Shown piece by piece: positions 31,400 through 40,161 of a stretch of 64,000 bases of DNA (position 1 is its first letter; the number at the start of each line of letters is the position of its first letter). Under the pieces are notes generated by a model, which saw only the letters and a list, made by a program, of their open reading frames with translations, searched no databases and had not been told where the DNA came from. Both the position numbers and the translations under genes were made by a program. Source of the stretch: Prevotella communis (lineage in GTDB: Bacteria; Bacteroidota; Bacteroidia; Bacteroidales; Bacteroidaceae); contig NZ_CP091792.1 in assembly GCF_022024115.1 (NCBI RefSeq), positions 1,798,001 through 1,862,000 on the forward strand, read 5' to 3'.

Positions 31400-31993
31400 A
31401 TGAAAGAAATCGCAATCAATGGCCAGAAGCGCGAGCTGACTGGTAAGAAGGCTTCTAAGGAACTCCGTAAGGAAGGTCTTGTTCCCTGTAACCTGTATGG
31501 TGAGAAGAAGGGTGAGAACGGTCTGCCCGAGGCAATGTCATTCACCGCTTCATTCGCAGAGCTGCGTAAGGCTGTTTACACTCCTCACGTATTCGTTGTA
31601 AACCTGAACATCGACGGTAAGGAGCACAAGGCTATCATCAAGGAGCTTCAGTTCCACCCCACAACAGACGCTCTGCTTCACGCAGACTTCTACGAGGTAA
31701 ACGAAACAAAGGAAATCACCGTTGGTATTCCTGTTAAGCTGAACGGTTTGGCACAGGGTGTACGTGATGGTGGTAAGCTGAACCTCTCTATCCGTAAGAT
31801 TGACGTTACCGCTCCTTATAAGCAGATTCCTGAGATTCTGAATATTGACGTTACTAACCTCGGTCTGGGTAAGGCTATCAAGGTTGGTGAGCTGAGCTTC
31901 GACGGTCTGAAGCTTGCTACTCCTGCACAGGTTGTAGTATGCTCAGTTAAGGAGACTCGTGCGTCAAAGGCTGCTGCCGCTGCTGCTGAGTAA
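31400..31993 (+). CDS. rplY: 50S ribosomal protein L25 / general stress protein Ctc
   Basis: This 197-aa protein starts [20 protein letters not shown], then [15 protein letters not shown] and the TL5/Ctc-type C-terminal beta domain ([20 protein letters not shown], then [14 protein letters not shown]), ending in an Ala-rich tail. It binds 5S rRNA. It is followed by pth and an Hsp15-like gene with small gaps, a common bacterial cluster. Confidence 0.96.
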   Translation: MKEIAINGQKRELTGKKASKELRKEGLVPCNLYGEKKGENGLPEAMSFTASFAELRKAVYTPHVFVVNLNIDGKEHKAIIKELQFHPTTDALLHADFYEVNETKEITVGIPVKLNGLAQGVRDGGKLNLSIRKIDVTAPYKQIPEILNIDVTNLGLGKAIKVGELSFDGLKLATPAQVVVCSVKETRASKAAAAAAE

Positions 31994-32004
31994 TCAGACG
32001 TGAG

Positions 32005-32592
32005 ATGGAAAAGTATTTGATTGTAGGCTTGGGCAACGTAGGCTCTGAATACGAATTGACCCGCCACAATACTGGATTTATGGTATTGGACGCTTTTGCT
32101 AAGGCGTCCAATATCGTTTTTGACGACCGTCGTTATGGCTTTGTGGCCGAGACATCGTTAAAGGGCCGCAAGGTTTTCCTCTTGAAACCATCGACCTATA
32201 TGAATCTGAGTGGCAATGCTGTGAGATATTGGCTCAACAAGGAGAATATCGACCAAAAACACCTGTTAGTGATATCTGATGATGTCGCACTGCCGTTGGG
32301 TGCCTTTCGTTTGAAGGCCAACGGTTCTAATGGCGGTCATAACGGACTGGGGCATATCCAGCAACTCATTGGTCAGGATTATGCACGCTTGCGTATGGGT
32401 ATTGGTAACGAGTATCCGCGTGGCGGACAGATAGACTGGGTGCTGGGGCGCTATAGTGATGAGGAGCAGAAAGCATTGCAACCCTCCATCGACCTGGCTG
32501 TGGATATCATCAAGAGTTTTGTTTTGGCAGGTATTGATATTACCATGAACCAATACAATAAGTTGGGTAAGGGAAAAGTGAAAAGTGAATAG
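32005..32592 (+). CDS. pth: Peptidyl-tRNA hydrolase
   Basis: This 195-aa protein has the catalytic and binding residues N11 and H21 in [18 protein letters not shown], then [35 protein letters not shown] and GGHNGLGHI. It frees tRNA from prematurely released peptidyl-tRNA. The gene ends with a GTGAAAA-type simple repeat (KGKVKSE codons) that continues past the stop. Same operon as rplY (12-bp gap). Confidence 0.96.
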   Translation: MEKYLIVGLGNVGSEYELTRHNTGFMVLDAFAKASNIVFDDRRYGFVAETSLKGRKVFLLKPSTYMNLSGNAVRYWLNKENIDQKHLLVISDDVALPLGAFRLKANGSNGGHNGLGHIQQLIGQDYARLRMGIGNEYPRGGQIDWVLGRYSDEEQKALQPSIDLAVDIIKSFVLAGIDITMNQYNKLGKGKVKSE

Positions 32593-32610
32593 TGAAAAAT
32601 TTGCTACCAC

Positions 32611-33060
32611 ATGAGTGAAGCACGTATAGATAAATGGCTTTGGGCAGCGCGTATCTTTAAAACACGCTCTATTGCTTCTGACGCCTGTAAGAACGGACGC
32701 GTGGCTGTAAACGGTGTCAACGTAAAACCCTCACGTATGGTGAAAGAGGGCGACACTATCAGCGTACGCAAGCCGCCCGTGACTTATTCGTTCAAGATTC
32801 TGAAGCCCATAGAGCAGCGCGTAGGCGCCAAACTGCTTCCTGAGATTTATGAGAACGTGACGCCGCAGGATCAGTATGAACTGCTGGAGATGAATCGCAT
32901 CAGCGGATTTGTTGACCGCGCTCGCGGCACCGGTCGCCCCACGAAGAAAGATCGCCGTCAGATGGATGCCTTTGTGGCTCCCTCGCTCGAAGGATTCGGA
33001 GGATTCGACTTCGATAGTTGGGACGATGATGAAGATGAAGATGAAGATGACGATATTTAA
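32611..33060 (+). CDS. hslR: S4-domain RNA-binding protein, Hsp15-like
   Basis: This 149-aa protein opens RIDKWLWAARIFKTRSIASD with the S4 fold over residues 4-70 (ACKNGRVAVNGVNVKPSRMV, then GDTISVR), followed by the Hsp15-like FKILKPIEQRVGAKLLPE and an Arg-rich GRPTKKDRRQMD. The tail is an acidic Asp/Glu run. Hsp15 binds stalled 50S subunits carrying peptidyl-tRNA, which fits with pth next to it. Confidence 0.9.
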   Translation: MSEARIDKWLWAARIFKTRSIASDACKNGRVAVNGVNVKPSRMVKEGDTISVRKPPVTYSFKILKPIEQRVGAKLLPEIYENVTPQDQYELLEMNRISGFVDRARGTGRPTKKDRRQMDAFVAPSLEGFGGFDFDSWDDDEDEDEDDDI

Positions 33061-33080
33061 TTAAAAATCAATAGGTTATT

Positions 33081-34178
33081 ATGGAAACTAAAAAGACTTT
33101 ATTTGGGATAATGGCAGCAGCAACAATGCTGACCTCCTGTGTGAATGACGAGGGTAATTTTAGGGCTGGTTTTGGTATAGAGAGCCCTTCAAGTAATATC
33201 TCGTATTACTATGCCAACAACGTGTCAGACTCCCTGATTTTCTTTGGCTATGGCAACTGGGATATCATTAATTTGAGTGATTACGACAACTCCTGGCTGA
33301 CGGTGCCCTTACTCAAAGGAAAAGGTGGCGTGCTTTACAGCCAGGAGGTGAAATTCGAACAGAATACTACCGATAATGGGCGTACTGCTGCCATCCAGAT
33401 TCGTGATACCAATCATCCTGGTGAGGCGCATATCTCATTGGCTTTTATCCAGTATGCCACCCGTGGCGATGGTTCGTTGGGTTCTGCTGCCGATGTGAAG
33501 TCTATCACCGGTTCTGACGATAGCAATATTACGCTCGAATATGATGTGCTTCATCGTCCTACGCTGGTGAAGATTCAGAAAGCAGAACAGACACTTGGCA
33601 ACCTGCAGATTACCTATGGTAAAAAGCAGATGACCGTGAAGGATGTCAAGAAAGGAATCACCTATAGCGTGGACTGCGGCAACGACTATCAGCCCCAGAT
33701 GCTTATCAATAGTGGCGATACCGTTGGCTATTTCACACGCTATTACAGTAGCATGGCTGTAGCTCCAGCTAATTATATCTTCAACTTCGAGCATCGTGGT
33801 GCGTTGACTTCTTCGTGCGTCACATACCGATTCACCTATAATAAATACTCGCTCAATGCCGATAGTCTGCACAATTGCGACAGCATCTTCTATTACGACA
33901 ACCAGAAGCTGACACGCAAACTGGCCCTGAGCTATGGCGAACAGGACAACCGTCACCAGACTGTTGATGCCAACCAGCTGCTGCTTGGTGTAGAGGCGTG
34001 CGATCCCTACCTGCTGGCTTCGCTCTTCCGCTATGCCCGCAACACCAGTATCATTGCCGAGGCGAAGAATGATAAAGAGAATATTCAGGTTTCCGCAACG
34101 CTGAATGCCGACAAGAGCATCCATCAGCTGATGGTAAGGCGTGACGACGAAACCATTACATATACATTTAATTATTAA
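33081..34178 (+). CDS. Lipoprotein with BACON-like beta domain, unknown function
   Basis: This 365-aa protein has a signal peptide and lipobox (TMLTSC, Cys20). The first 120 mature residues (SNISYYYANNVSDSLIFFGY, NWDIINLSDYDNSWL) resemble BACON-type Ig-like domains of Bacteroidetes. The C-terminal part is beta-rich with repeated YDVLHRPT, ITYGKKQMTV and TYRFTYNKYS strands; I do not recognise it. It is likely on the cell surface or inner leaflet of the outer membrane. It may be in the rplY-pth-hslR transcript (20-bp gap). Confidence 0.72.
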   Translation: METKKTLFGIMAAATMLTSCVNDEGNFRAGFGIESPSSNISYYYANNVSDSLIFFGYGNWDIINLSDYDNSWLTVPLLKGKGGVLYSQEVKFEQNTTDNGRTAAIQIRDTNHPGEAHISLAFIQYATRGDGSLGSAADVKSITGSDDSNITLEYDVLHRPTLVKIQKAEQTLGNLQITYGKKQMTVKDVKKGITYSVDCGNDYQPQMLINSGDTVGYFTRYYSSMAVAPANYIFNFEHRGALTSSCVTYRFTYNKYSLNADSLHNCDSIFYYDNQKLTRKLALSYGEQDNRHQTVDANQLLLGVEACDPYLLASLFRYARNTSIIAEAKNDKENIQVSATLNADKSIHQLMVRRDDETITYTFNY

Positions 34179-34184
34179 TACGTT

Positions 34185-34658
34185 ATGAGTTCAAGAGAAA
34201 ACGAAGGTCTGCAAACGCTTGGACGTAAGACCGAATACAAGATGGACTATGCCCCTGAGGTGCTGGAGACCTTCCAGAACAAGCACCCCGAGAACGACTA
34301 CTGGGTGCAGTTCAACTGTCCCGAGTTCACCTCGCTGTGTCCTATCACCGGTCAGCCCGACTTTGCAGAAATCAAAATCCTGTATATCCCCGGCGAGCGC
34401 ATGGTGGAGTCAAAGAGCCTGAAGCTCTATCTCTTCTCCTTCCGCAATCATGGCGACTTCCATGAAGACTGTGTCAACGTCATCATGAAAGACCTTGTGA
34501 AGCTGATGGACCCAAAGTATATTGAGGTTATCGGCCTGTTCACGCCCCGTGGCGGCATCAGTATCTATCCTTATGCCAACTACGGCCGGCCAGGCACTAA
34601 GTATGAAAAGATGGCAGAGCAGCGCCTTTATTCCTTTGGCTCCTCTACCTTCCGGTAG
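34185..34658 (+). CDS. queF: 7-cyano-7-deazaguanine (preQ0) reductase
   Basis: This 157-aa protein has the QueF signature [13 protein letters not shown] and the catalytic Cys52/Asp59 in [13 protein letters not shown]. It reduces preQ0 to preQ1 with NADPH for queuosine in tRNA. The short length is the unimodular YkvM type. Its end overlaps the convergent lipoprotein gene by 31 bp, an unusual mutual overlap of coding 3' ends. No other queuosine genes are adjacent. Confidence 0.95.
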   Translation: MSSRENEGLQTLGRKTEYKMDYAPEVLETFQNKHPENDYWVQFNCPEFTSLCPITGQPDFAEIKILYIPGERMVESKSLKLYLFSFRNHGDFHEDCVNVIMKDLVKLMDPKYIEVIGLFTPRGGISIYPYANYGRPGTKYEKMAEQRLYSFGSSTFR

Positions 34659-35386
34659 TAGCTGCGCACGCCATCCTTGAAGCGCAGCATCAGCGAGTCG
34701 GCTTCCAGCAGCACCACGTCTGCGGTATCAGAAGCCAGCGTTTGCATCTCGCCCAGCGAGTCGGCTGCGCAATGGAACATCACAAATCGTCCGTTGAATA
34801 TTTTCCATTCGTTGTAGAATTGCGCGATGGGATATTCCACGGGCGATTCTTCGTCTGACGTCACATGTTTGACGTGAGAGCCGGGCACATACATCATGTT
34901 GTCATGCAGGATGTCCAGTCCGTATTCCTTGGGGATAGCCAGCAGCGCCTTGATGGAGTCGGGCAACTGAGCTATCTTCTGTCGCTCGGTGTTTCCCTCC
35001 ATGTCGGCACGCTCGTGCAGGGTGGGGTATACCAGGTGGCGCCATTGTCCCATGAGCTGTTCGGTGACAATCACGAGGTCGGCCACCGTCGAGTCAGTCT
35101 CGTTGCGCATGATAGCCAGTTTGTCGCCAATACGTATCTTACCCATGATATGACGCTGTTTTACAGCATCCAGGATGTACAGCGTATCGGGGTCGCTTCC
35201 GTTGTAAGGCAGTCTCAGGAATACCACCACGGTGTCGTTGCACCCGTCGCAGGCCAGTCCGTAGATAGTCTGGTCGTCAGTAACTTCTGTTGTCAGGATT
35301 TCTTCGCTTTTAGGTGCTTCCTGTTTTGTGCCACATGCTACAAGCATCAGGGCTGCTATCGTAAGAAATAATGTATTAATTTTCAT
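34628..35386 (-). CDS. Lipoprotein of unknown function, 252 aa
   Basis: The signal peptide and lipobox (AALMLVAC, Cys19) are clear. The mature part starts with a Thr/Glu-rich linker, then a compact beta domain ([20 protein letters not shown] with a CxxC), [20 protein letters not shown], and a second half rich in charged strands. I do not recognise a family; it looks like a lipocalin-like or binding lipoprotein. The 3' end overlaps queF by 31 bp. A TATCTTTG promoter precedes it. Confidence 0.75.
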   Translation of the reverse strand: MKINTLFLTIAALMLVACGTKQEAPKSEEILTTEVTDDQTIYGLACDGCNDTVVVFLRLPYNGSDPDTLYILDAVKQRHIMGKIRIGDKLAIMRNETDSTVADLVIVTEQLMGQWRHLVYPTLHERADMEGNTERQKIAQLPDSIKALLAIPKEYGLDILHDNMMYVPGSHVKHVTSDEESPVEYPIAQFYNEWKIFNGRFVMFHCAADSLGEMQTLASDTADVVLLEADSLMLRFKDGVRSYYRKVEEPKE

Positions 35387-35405
35387 AATTGTCCGTAATT
35401 TGCGG

Positions 35406-35413
35406 CAAAGATA
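35406..35413 (-). promoter_or_regulatory. Promoter -7 box of the 252-aa lipoprotein gene
   Basis: TATCTTTG on the minus strand, 19 bp before ATG 35386. Confidence 0.75.
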
Positions 35414-35457
35414 CGAAATTATTCTTAATTCTTAAGTAATAATTCTTATTTATTTCG

Positions 35458-35465
35458 TACCTTTG
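35458..35465 (+). promoter_or_regulatory. Promoter -7 box of the oadA-like gene
   Basis: TACCTTTG, 37 bp before ATG 35503. Confidence 0.75.
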
Positions 35466-35502
35466 CATCCAATTTGAGAATTTAGATATAAACATAGTAA
35501 TT

Positions 35503-37284
35503 ATGGCAACAAAGAAGAAAATCAAGTTTAGTCTCGTCTACCGCGATATGTGGCAGTCGTCTGGAAAATTCCAGCCACGCAAGGATCAGTTGGAGCGTAT
35601 AGCCCCTGTGATCATTGAGATGGGCTGTTTCTCACGTGTAGAAACCAATGGTGGTGCCTTTGAGCAGGTGAACCTCATGGCAGGTGAGAATCCTAACGAT
35701 GCTGTACGCGCATTCTGTAAGCCCTTCAATGAGGCCGGTATCCAGACCCACATGCTGGACCGTGGTCTTAATGCCCTCCGCATGTATCCTGTTCCCGATG
35801 ATGTGCGCGAGCTGATGTATAAGGTCAAGAAGGCTCAGGGTGTGGACATCCCCCGTATCTTCTGCGGTCTGAACGACACACGTAATATCATCCCTTCTAT
35901 CAAGTGGGCCAAGGCTGCAGGCATGATTCCCCAGGCCACCCTTTGTATCACCAACTCACCCGTTCACACTGTTGACTACTATTCAAACATTGCCGACGAG
36001 GTGATTGCTGCCGGTGCAGAGGAAATCTGCTTGAAGGATATGGCCGGTATTGGTCAGCCCGCTATGCTTGGTGCCCTGACCAAGGCTATCAAGACCAAGC
36101 ATCCTGAGATTATCATCCAGTATCACGGTCACTCAGGTCCAGGCCTCTCTATGGCCTCTATCCTCGAGGTCTGCAACAATGGTGCCGACATCATCGATAC
36201 CGCTATCGAGCCTCTGTCATGGGGTAAGGTTCATCCCGATATCATCTCTGTTCAGTCAATGCTGAAGAACGAGGGCTTCGATGTACCTGAAATCAATATG
36301 AACGCCTACATGCAGGCCCGTACACTCACTCAGGAGTTTATCGACGAATGGCTGGGCTACTTCATCAATCCTGCCAACAAGCATATGTCTTCACTCCTCT
36401 TAGGCTGCGGACTGCCTGGTGGTATGATGGGCTCTATGATGGCCGACCTGGGTGGTATCCAGACCATGATCAACAAGATCCGCGCTCAGAAAGGCGAGCC
36501 CGAGTTGACCATGGACGACATGCTGGTGAAGCTGTTCAACGAGGTAGAGTATGTATGGCCACGCGTGGGTTATCCCCCATTGGTGACCCCATTCTCTCAG
36601 TACACCAAGAATATCGCCCTGATGAACCTCCTCACCATCGAGCAGGGTAAGGGTCGCTTCGTGATGATGGACGACGCTATGTGGGGCATGATACTTGGTA
36701 AGAGCGGAAAGATTCCTGGAACTATCGACCCCGAGCTTGTTGAGTTGGCTAAGAAACAAAACCGCGAGTTCACCGATGTTGACCCCCACACACTTCTCGA
36801 GAACGCCCTCGACGGCTTCAAGAAGGAGATGGACGAGAACGGCTGGGACTACGGTAAGGACAACGAGGAGCTCTTCGAACTGGCTATGCACCCAGAGCAG
36901 TACCGCGCCTTCAAGAGCGGTCAGGCTAAGAAGCAGTTCCTGGCCGACCTCCAGAAAGCCAAGGACGCTAAGCTCGGCTCAAAGATGAGTGCTGAGGAAC
37001 TGGCTGCCTTCAAGCATGCTAAGGCTGATGCGCTGGTGGCTCCCTCTGCCGGTCAGATTTTCTACGAGTTCAATGGCGAGGGTGAGTGTGCTCCCTGTCT
37101 GGAGCCGTTCATCGGTCAGAAGTACCAGGAAGGTCAGACCTTCTGCTACCTCATGGAGAAATGGGGCGAGATTGTTCCCGTGCCTGCTGCCCTCGGTGGT
37201 AAGCTCGTTGAGGTAAGCGCCAAACAGGGTGCTAAGGTTCGCAAGGGCGACGTGCTGGCTTGGATTGAGCGCGACGATAAATAA
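35503..37284 (+). CDS. Oxaloacetate decarboxylase alpha / pyruvate carboxylase subunit B-like carboxyltransferase
   Basis: This 593-aa protein has the carboxyltransferase TIM barrel: YRDMWQSS at the N-terminus, ICLKDMAGIGQP (lysine normally carbamylated) and IQYHGHSGPG (metal histidines). A C-terminal biotinyl-like domain follows after residue 510. There the expected A-M-K-M site is replaced by CYLMEKWGE: the residue aligned with biotinyl-lysine is Glu and the only Lys is shifted by one. It also has an inserted CAPC segment. Related enzymes move CO2 between biotin and pyruvate/oxaloacetate. Whether this protein is biotinylated is therefore doubtful. It is a single-gene unit, with no beta or gamma subunit beside it. 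Confidence 0.85.
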   Translation: MATKKKIKFSLVYRDMWQSSGKFQPRKDQLERIAPVIIEMGCFSRVETNGGAFEQVNLMAGENPNDAVRAFCKPFNEAGIQTHMLDRGLNALRMYPVPDDVRELMYKVKKAQGVDIPRIFCGLNDTRNIIPSIKWAKAAGMIPQATLCITNSPVHTVDYYSNIADEVIAAGAEEICLKDMAGIGQPAMLGALTKAIKTKHPEIIIQYHGHSGPGLSMASILEVCNNGADIIDTAIEPLSWGKVHPDIISVQSMLKNEGFDVPEINMNAYMQARTLTQEFIDEWLGYFINPANKHMSSLLLGCGLPGGMMGSMMADLGGIQTMINKIRAQKGEPELTMDDMLVKLFNEVEYVWPRVGYPPLVTPFSQYTKNIALMNLLTIEQGKGRFVMMDDAMWGMILGKSGKIPGTIDPELVELAKKQNREFTDVDPHTLLENALDGFKKEMDENGWDYGKDNEELFELAMHPEQYRAFKSGQAKKQFLADLQKAKDAKLGSKMSAEELAAFKHAKADALVAPSAGQIFYEFNGEGECAPCLEPFIGQKYQEGQTFCYLMEKWGEIVPVPAALGGKLVEVSAKQGAKVRKGDVLAWIERDDK

Positions 37285-37308
37285 TCCGCAATCATGATAC
37301 TTAAGAAT

Positions 37309-37334
37309 GGGCTCTCGAAGCACTTCGGGAGTCC
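37309..37334 (+). terminator. Hairpin after the oadA-like gene
   Basis: GGGCTCTCGAAG and CTTCGGGAGTCC pair almost fully around CA. Only a weak T-run (ATTTCG) follows. The sequence is similar to the terminator at 27781-27811, so it may be one of a repeated terminator family. Confidence 0.65.
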
Positions 37335-37340
37335 ATTTCG

Positions 37341-37348
37341 TACCTTTT
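37341..37348 (+). promoter_or_regulatory. Possible promoter of the phosphopantetheinyl transferase gene
   Basis: TACCTTTT is one base off TAnnTTTG and sits 7 bp before ATG 37356, which would give an almost leaderless message. Confidence 0.45.
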
Positions 37349-37355
37349 CACACGA

Positions 37356-37922
37356 ATGAAGGTATACATCAACGACCATATAGGAGATTTCGACTTGCAA
37401 CTGGCCCTGCAAAGCATCAGCAGTCAGAGACGTGAGCAGGCCCTTCAGTTTAAGTTTGAACAGGGTCAGCGCCTCTGTGTGGCTGCTTATATGCTGCTGA
37501 AACAGGCGTTGCGTGAACAGGAGCGCATCCTGGATAATCCCATATTCGAATATGGAGAACACGGAAAACCTTCCATCGTTGGTCACCCTGAACTCTATTT
37601 CAGTCTGAGTCATTGCAAGGAGGCTGCCGTTTGCGTACTGAGCCGCAGACCCGTTGGTATTGATGTGGAAAGCATCGGACGCTACAGTGAGTCGGTAGCA
37701 CGCTATGCCATGAGCGATGACGAAATGCAGCAGATTCATCAGTCGGGTAATCCCGGACTGGCCTTCATCCGATTGTGGACCATGAAGGAGAGCCTGCTGA
37801 AACTGACTGGCGAAGGCATCAATGACAACATGAAGGAAACTCTGAAAAACGCTAAGGCAGAGTGGTTTACGACGACAGAGAGAATAGACAAGAATTACTT
37901 ATATACAGTTTGTGAACAATGA
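37356..37922 (+). CDS. 4'-phosphopantetheinyl transferase (Sfp-type)
   Basis: This 188-aa protein has FSLSHCKEAAVCVLS, the metal-binding GIDVES and LWTMKESLLKLTGEG, the two signatures of the Sfp/AcpT superfamily. It attaches phosphopantetheine from CoA to a carrier protein, probably the acyl carrier protein or one of a secondary pathway; no carrier gene is adjacent. Its stop overlaps the start of the RluA gene (ATGA, 37919-37922). Confidence 0.9.
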   Translation: MKVYINDHIGDFDLQLALQSISSQRREQALQFKFEQGQRLCVAAYMLLKQALREQERILDNPIFEYGEHGKPSIVGHPELYFSLSHCKEAAVCVLSRRPVGIDVESIGRYSESVARYAMSDDEMQQIHQSGNPGLAFIRLWTMKESLLKLTGEGINDNMKETLKNAKAEWFTTTERIDKNYLYTVCEQ

Positions 37923-38815
37923 GAATGAATACTGGATATAACCGCATGGGTGAGTATGATCACTATGTGGTGAACGAACAAAAGCCGTTGCTGGAATGGC
38001 TGTTGGAAAACGTCAAGGAGAGTCGCACCAAGATCAAGGCGACGCTGCAGGGACGTGGTATCAAGGTCAACGGCAAGACCGTGACACAGTTTGATTTCAT
38101 GCTTGAACCAGGCATGAAAGTTGCTGTGAGCAAGACCAAGCGCAACCAGCAGTCGTTTAAGAGTCGCTATGTAAAGATTGTCTATGAAGACCAGTGGCTC
38201 ATAGTCGTTGAGAAAAATATCGGTATTCTGTCGATGGCAGCAGGCCATTCCTCGCTCAATGTCAAGTCTGTGCTTGACGATTACTTCAAGAAGAGCCGCC
38301 AGAAATGTACGGCTCATGTGGTGCACCGTCTGGACCGCGACACCAGTGGCCTGATGGTCTATGCCAAGGATATGGAGACCGAGCAGATACTGGAGCACAA
38401 CTGGCACCAGATTGTCTACGACCGCCGTTATGTGGCCGTGGTGAGTGGCGAGATGGAGCAGGACGAGGGTACTATCCAGAACTGGCTGAAGGACAACAAG
38501 GCCTATGTGACCTATTCATCGCCTGTGGACAATGGTGGCAAACTGGCTATCACGCATTTCCATGTACTCGACCGTACTACCGAACATTCGCTTGTGGAAT
38601 ATAAGCTGGAGACGGGTCGCAAGAACCAGATTCGCGTACATTCTGCCGACATGGGCCATCCCGTATGCGGCGATACCAAATACGGCAATGGCGACGACCC
38701 CATTCATCGCCTCTGCCTGCATGCCTGGCTCCTGTGCTTTTCGCACCCCCGCACAGGCGAACCCATGGAGTTCGAGACCCCTGTGCCCACAGCCTTTCGT
38801 CAATTGTTTAAATAA
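37919..38815 (+). CDS. RluA-family pseudouridine synthase
   Basis: This 298-aa protein has an S4-like N-terminal domain (LLEWLLENVKESRTKIKATL, GRGIKVNGKTV) and the catalytic HRLDRDTSG at 136-144 with D139 as nucleophile, then YKLETGRKNQIRVH and LCLHAWLL. It makes pseudouridine in rRNA (RluD/RluC type by domain order); the target base cannot be told. It is coupled to the transferase gene by ATGA. An internal ATG at 37946 (MGEYDHY) is an alternative start. Confidence 0.92.
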   Translation: MRMNTGYNRMGEYDHYVVNEQKPLLEWLLENVKESRTKIKATLQGRGIKVNGKTVTQFDFMLEPGMKVAVSKTKRNQQSFKSRYVKIVYEDQWLIVVEKNIGILSMAAGHSSLNVKSVLDDYFKKSRQKCTAHVVHRLDRDTSGLMVYAKDMETEQILEHNWHQIVYDRRYVAVVSGEMEQDEGTIQNWLKDNKAYVTYSSPVDNGGKLAITHFHVLDRTTEHSLVEYKLETGRKNQIRVHSADMGHPVCGDTKYGNGDDPIHRLCLHAWLLCFSHPRTGEPMEFETPVPTAFRQLFK

Positions 38816-38826
38816 GAAAACACATC

Positions 38827-38979
38827 ATGATTAGTAACTGGATATATTATGTTGTTGCGCTGCTTGTTGTCATCCTGGCAGCATATATGATAAAAAAAGT
38901 AGCCAGCTGCATGCTGAAAATCATCGTTTTCATCGTGCTACTGGCCGCTTTAGGAGCCGGATACTTCTACCTGTCTTAG
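38827..38979 (+). CDS. Small membrane peptide, 50 aa
   Basis: ATG 38827 to TAG 38979. The product has two hydrophobic stretches: YYVVALLVVILAAYMI and IIVFIVLLAALGAGYFYL, separated by a KKVASCMLK turn. It lies 11 bp after the RluA gene in the same direction and overlaps the convergent deaminase gene by 4 bp. Base composition and clean length fit a real gene, but it has no recognised family. Confidence 0.6.
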   Translation: MISNWIYYVVALLVVILAAYMIKKVASCMLKIIVFIVLLAALGAGYFYLS

Positions 38980-39443
38980 TATTCCGTCTTATCTTCTTTC
39001 TCTTCCCACATACGGAAAGCTTCCAGCGCCTCGTCGCGCAGCAGAATTTCCGAAGGTTTGTTGCGCTTGTCGGCAGGGAGGGCTATCTCCTGGTAGATGA
39101 AGTCATCATCAAACCCTATCTTAGCAGCATCCTTGCGGTCGTTGCCCATGTAAATCTTGTCTAGGTGTGCCCAGTAGATAGCGCCAAAGCACATCGGACA
39201 AGGCTCACACGAGGTATAGATCTCGCATCCGCTCAGATCAAAAGTCTTCAGGGCTTTGCAGGCCTTGCGTATGGTTGACACCTCGGCATGCGCCGTCGGG
39301 TCGCAGTCTATCGTTACACAGTTTGACCCTTCGGCAACAATCTTGCCGTTACAGGCTATCACGGCCCCGAAGGGACCTCCGCCATTCTGGACACTCATCT
39401 TGGAGAGTTCGATGGCACGTCGCATCAATTCCTTGTTTGTCAT
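38976..39443 (-). CDS. guaD: Guanine deaminase-type nucleoside/nucleobase deaminase
   Basis: This 155-aa protein carries the CDA-fold zinc motifs HAE (52-54) and PCPMC (81-85, zinc Cys82/Cys85). The downstream KIYMGNDRKDAAKIGFDDDF matches guanine deaminases of the small CDA-type (as in Bacillus GuaD) better than tRNA-adenosine deaminases. It would convert guanine to xanthine in purine salvage. The start overlaps the HD-domain gene (ATGA). Confidence 0.87.
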   Translation of the reverse strand: MTNKELMRRAIELSKMSVQNGGGPFGAVIACNGKIVAEGSNCVTIDCDPTAHAEVSTIRKACKALKTFDLSGCEIYTSCEPCPMCFGAIYWAHLDKIYMGNDRKDAAKIGFDDDFIYQEIALPADKRNKPSEILLRDEALEAFRMWEEKEDKTEY

Positions 39444-40087
39444 ACTTCTTCGGATTTAGTTTCTAATTCATAATATTGATTGAACTTCTCACGCAACAGG
39501 GGCGTATTCGCAATGATGTTACGCAGTTCCGTCAGTTTCTCTTCATTAGGCGAGCCCGGAATCCACAGGCGTATATAGCCGTTGGCCGAGTATTTCTGGT
39601 CCATATGCTCCTTGAAGCGCAGCCAGTGATGCTCCTTGTCCAGCTCAGGATAGTTGGCCAGTCCGAACTGTACCGTGCGCTGAAATACCACCTCGGGCAC
39701 GATGTCACGGTCGGCCTCGGCCACAATCTTTCCATACAGACTGCGTGGGGCGCGTGAGGCCGAAGCCCGGTGGTCCTCAATGGCTTCCTTCATAATCTTA
39801 ATCTGCTCGGCCGAGAACCATTTCTTCAGGCGGGCATCACTTTGCAGGATTTTTCCGCCCGTGATGTGATGCACGGCACGGGGGCCCGACATGCCCACGT
39901 CGTGGTAGGCGGCAATGGTGTAAACCATATCGATGTCGGCACCTGTGCGGTTGGCTAATTCAAGCGAACGGCGAATCACACGCGTCACGTGCTCCATGTT
40001 GTGTGCACGGTCAAAATTAGCGTATTGGGGCAGTATCTGCGTCTCAATAAACTCTACGAGGTCAAGACTGGCAGTGTTTTTTATCAT
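39440..40087 (-). CDS. HD-domain phosphohydrolase-like protein
   Basis: Start at ATG 40087 (MIKNTASLDLVEF); an in-frame ATG at 40120 lies upstream of the -7 box (40110-40117). The 215-aa protein has FDRAHNMEHVTRVIRRSLEL and AAYHDVG (the HD pair) with a later ADRDIVPEV helix. HD proteins of this kind hydrolyse phosphate esters of nucleotides; the substrate is unknown. It heads a two-gene operon with the guanine deaminase-like gene, so a purine-related substrate is a reasonable guess. Confidence 0.85.
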   Translation of the reverse strand: MIKNTASLDLVEFIETQILPQYANFDRAHNMEHVTRVIRRSLELANRTGADIDMVYTIAAYHDVGMSGPRAVHHITGGKILQSDARLKKWFSAEQIKIMKEAIEDHRASASRAPRSLYGKIVAEADRDIVPEVVFQRTVQFGLANYPELDKEHHWLRFKEHMDQKYSANGYIRLWIPGSPNEEKLTELRNIIANTPLLREKFNQYYELETKSEEV

Positions 40088-40109
40088 AACTTTTTCAAGG
40101 TTTGGTTTG

Positions 40110-40117
40110 CAAATATA
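40110..40117 (-). promoter_or_regulatory. Promoter -7 box of the HD-protein/deaminase operon
   Basis: TATATTTG on the minus strand, 22 bp before ATG 40087; it decides the start. Confidence 0.75.
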
Positions 40118-40129
40118 CAAGATTTTATT

Positions 40130-40137
40130 TACTTTTG
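40130..40137 (+). promoter_or_regulatory. Promoter -7 box of menA
   Basis: TACTTTTG fits TAnnTTTG, 24 bp before ATG 40162. It excludes the in-frame start at 40102. Confidence 0.7.
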
Positions 40138-40161
40138 CAAGCGTTTTCAGAAAAAATTGAG

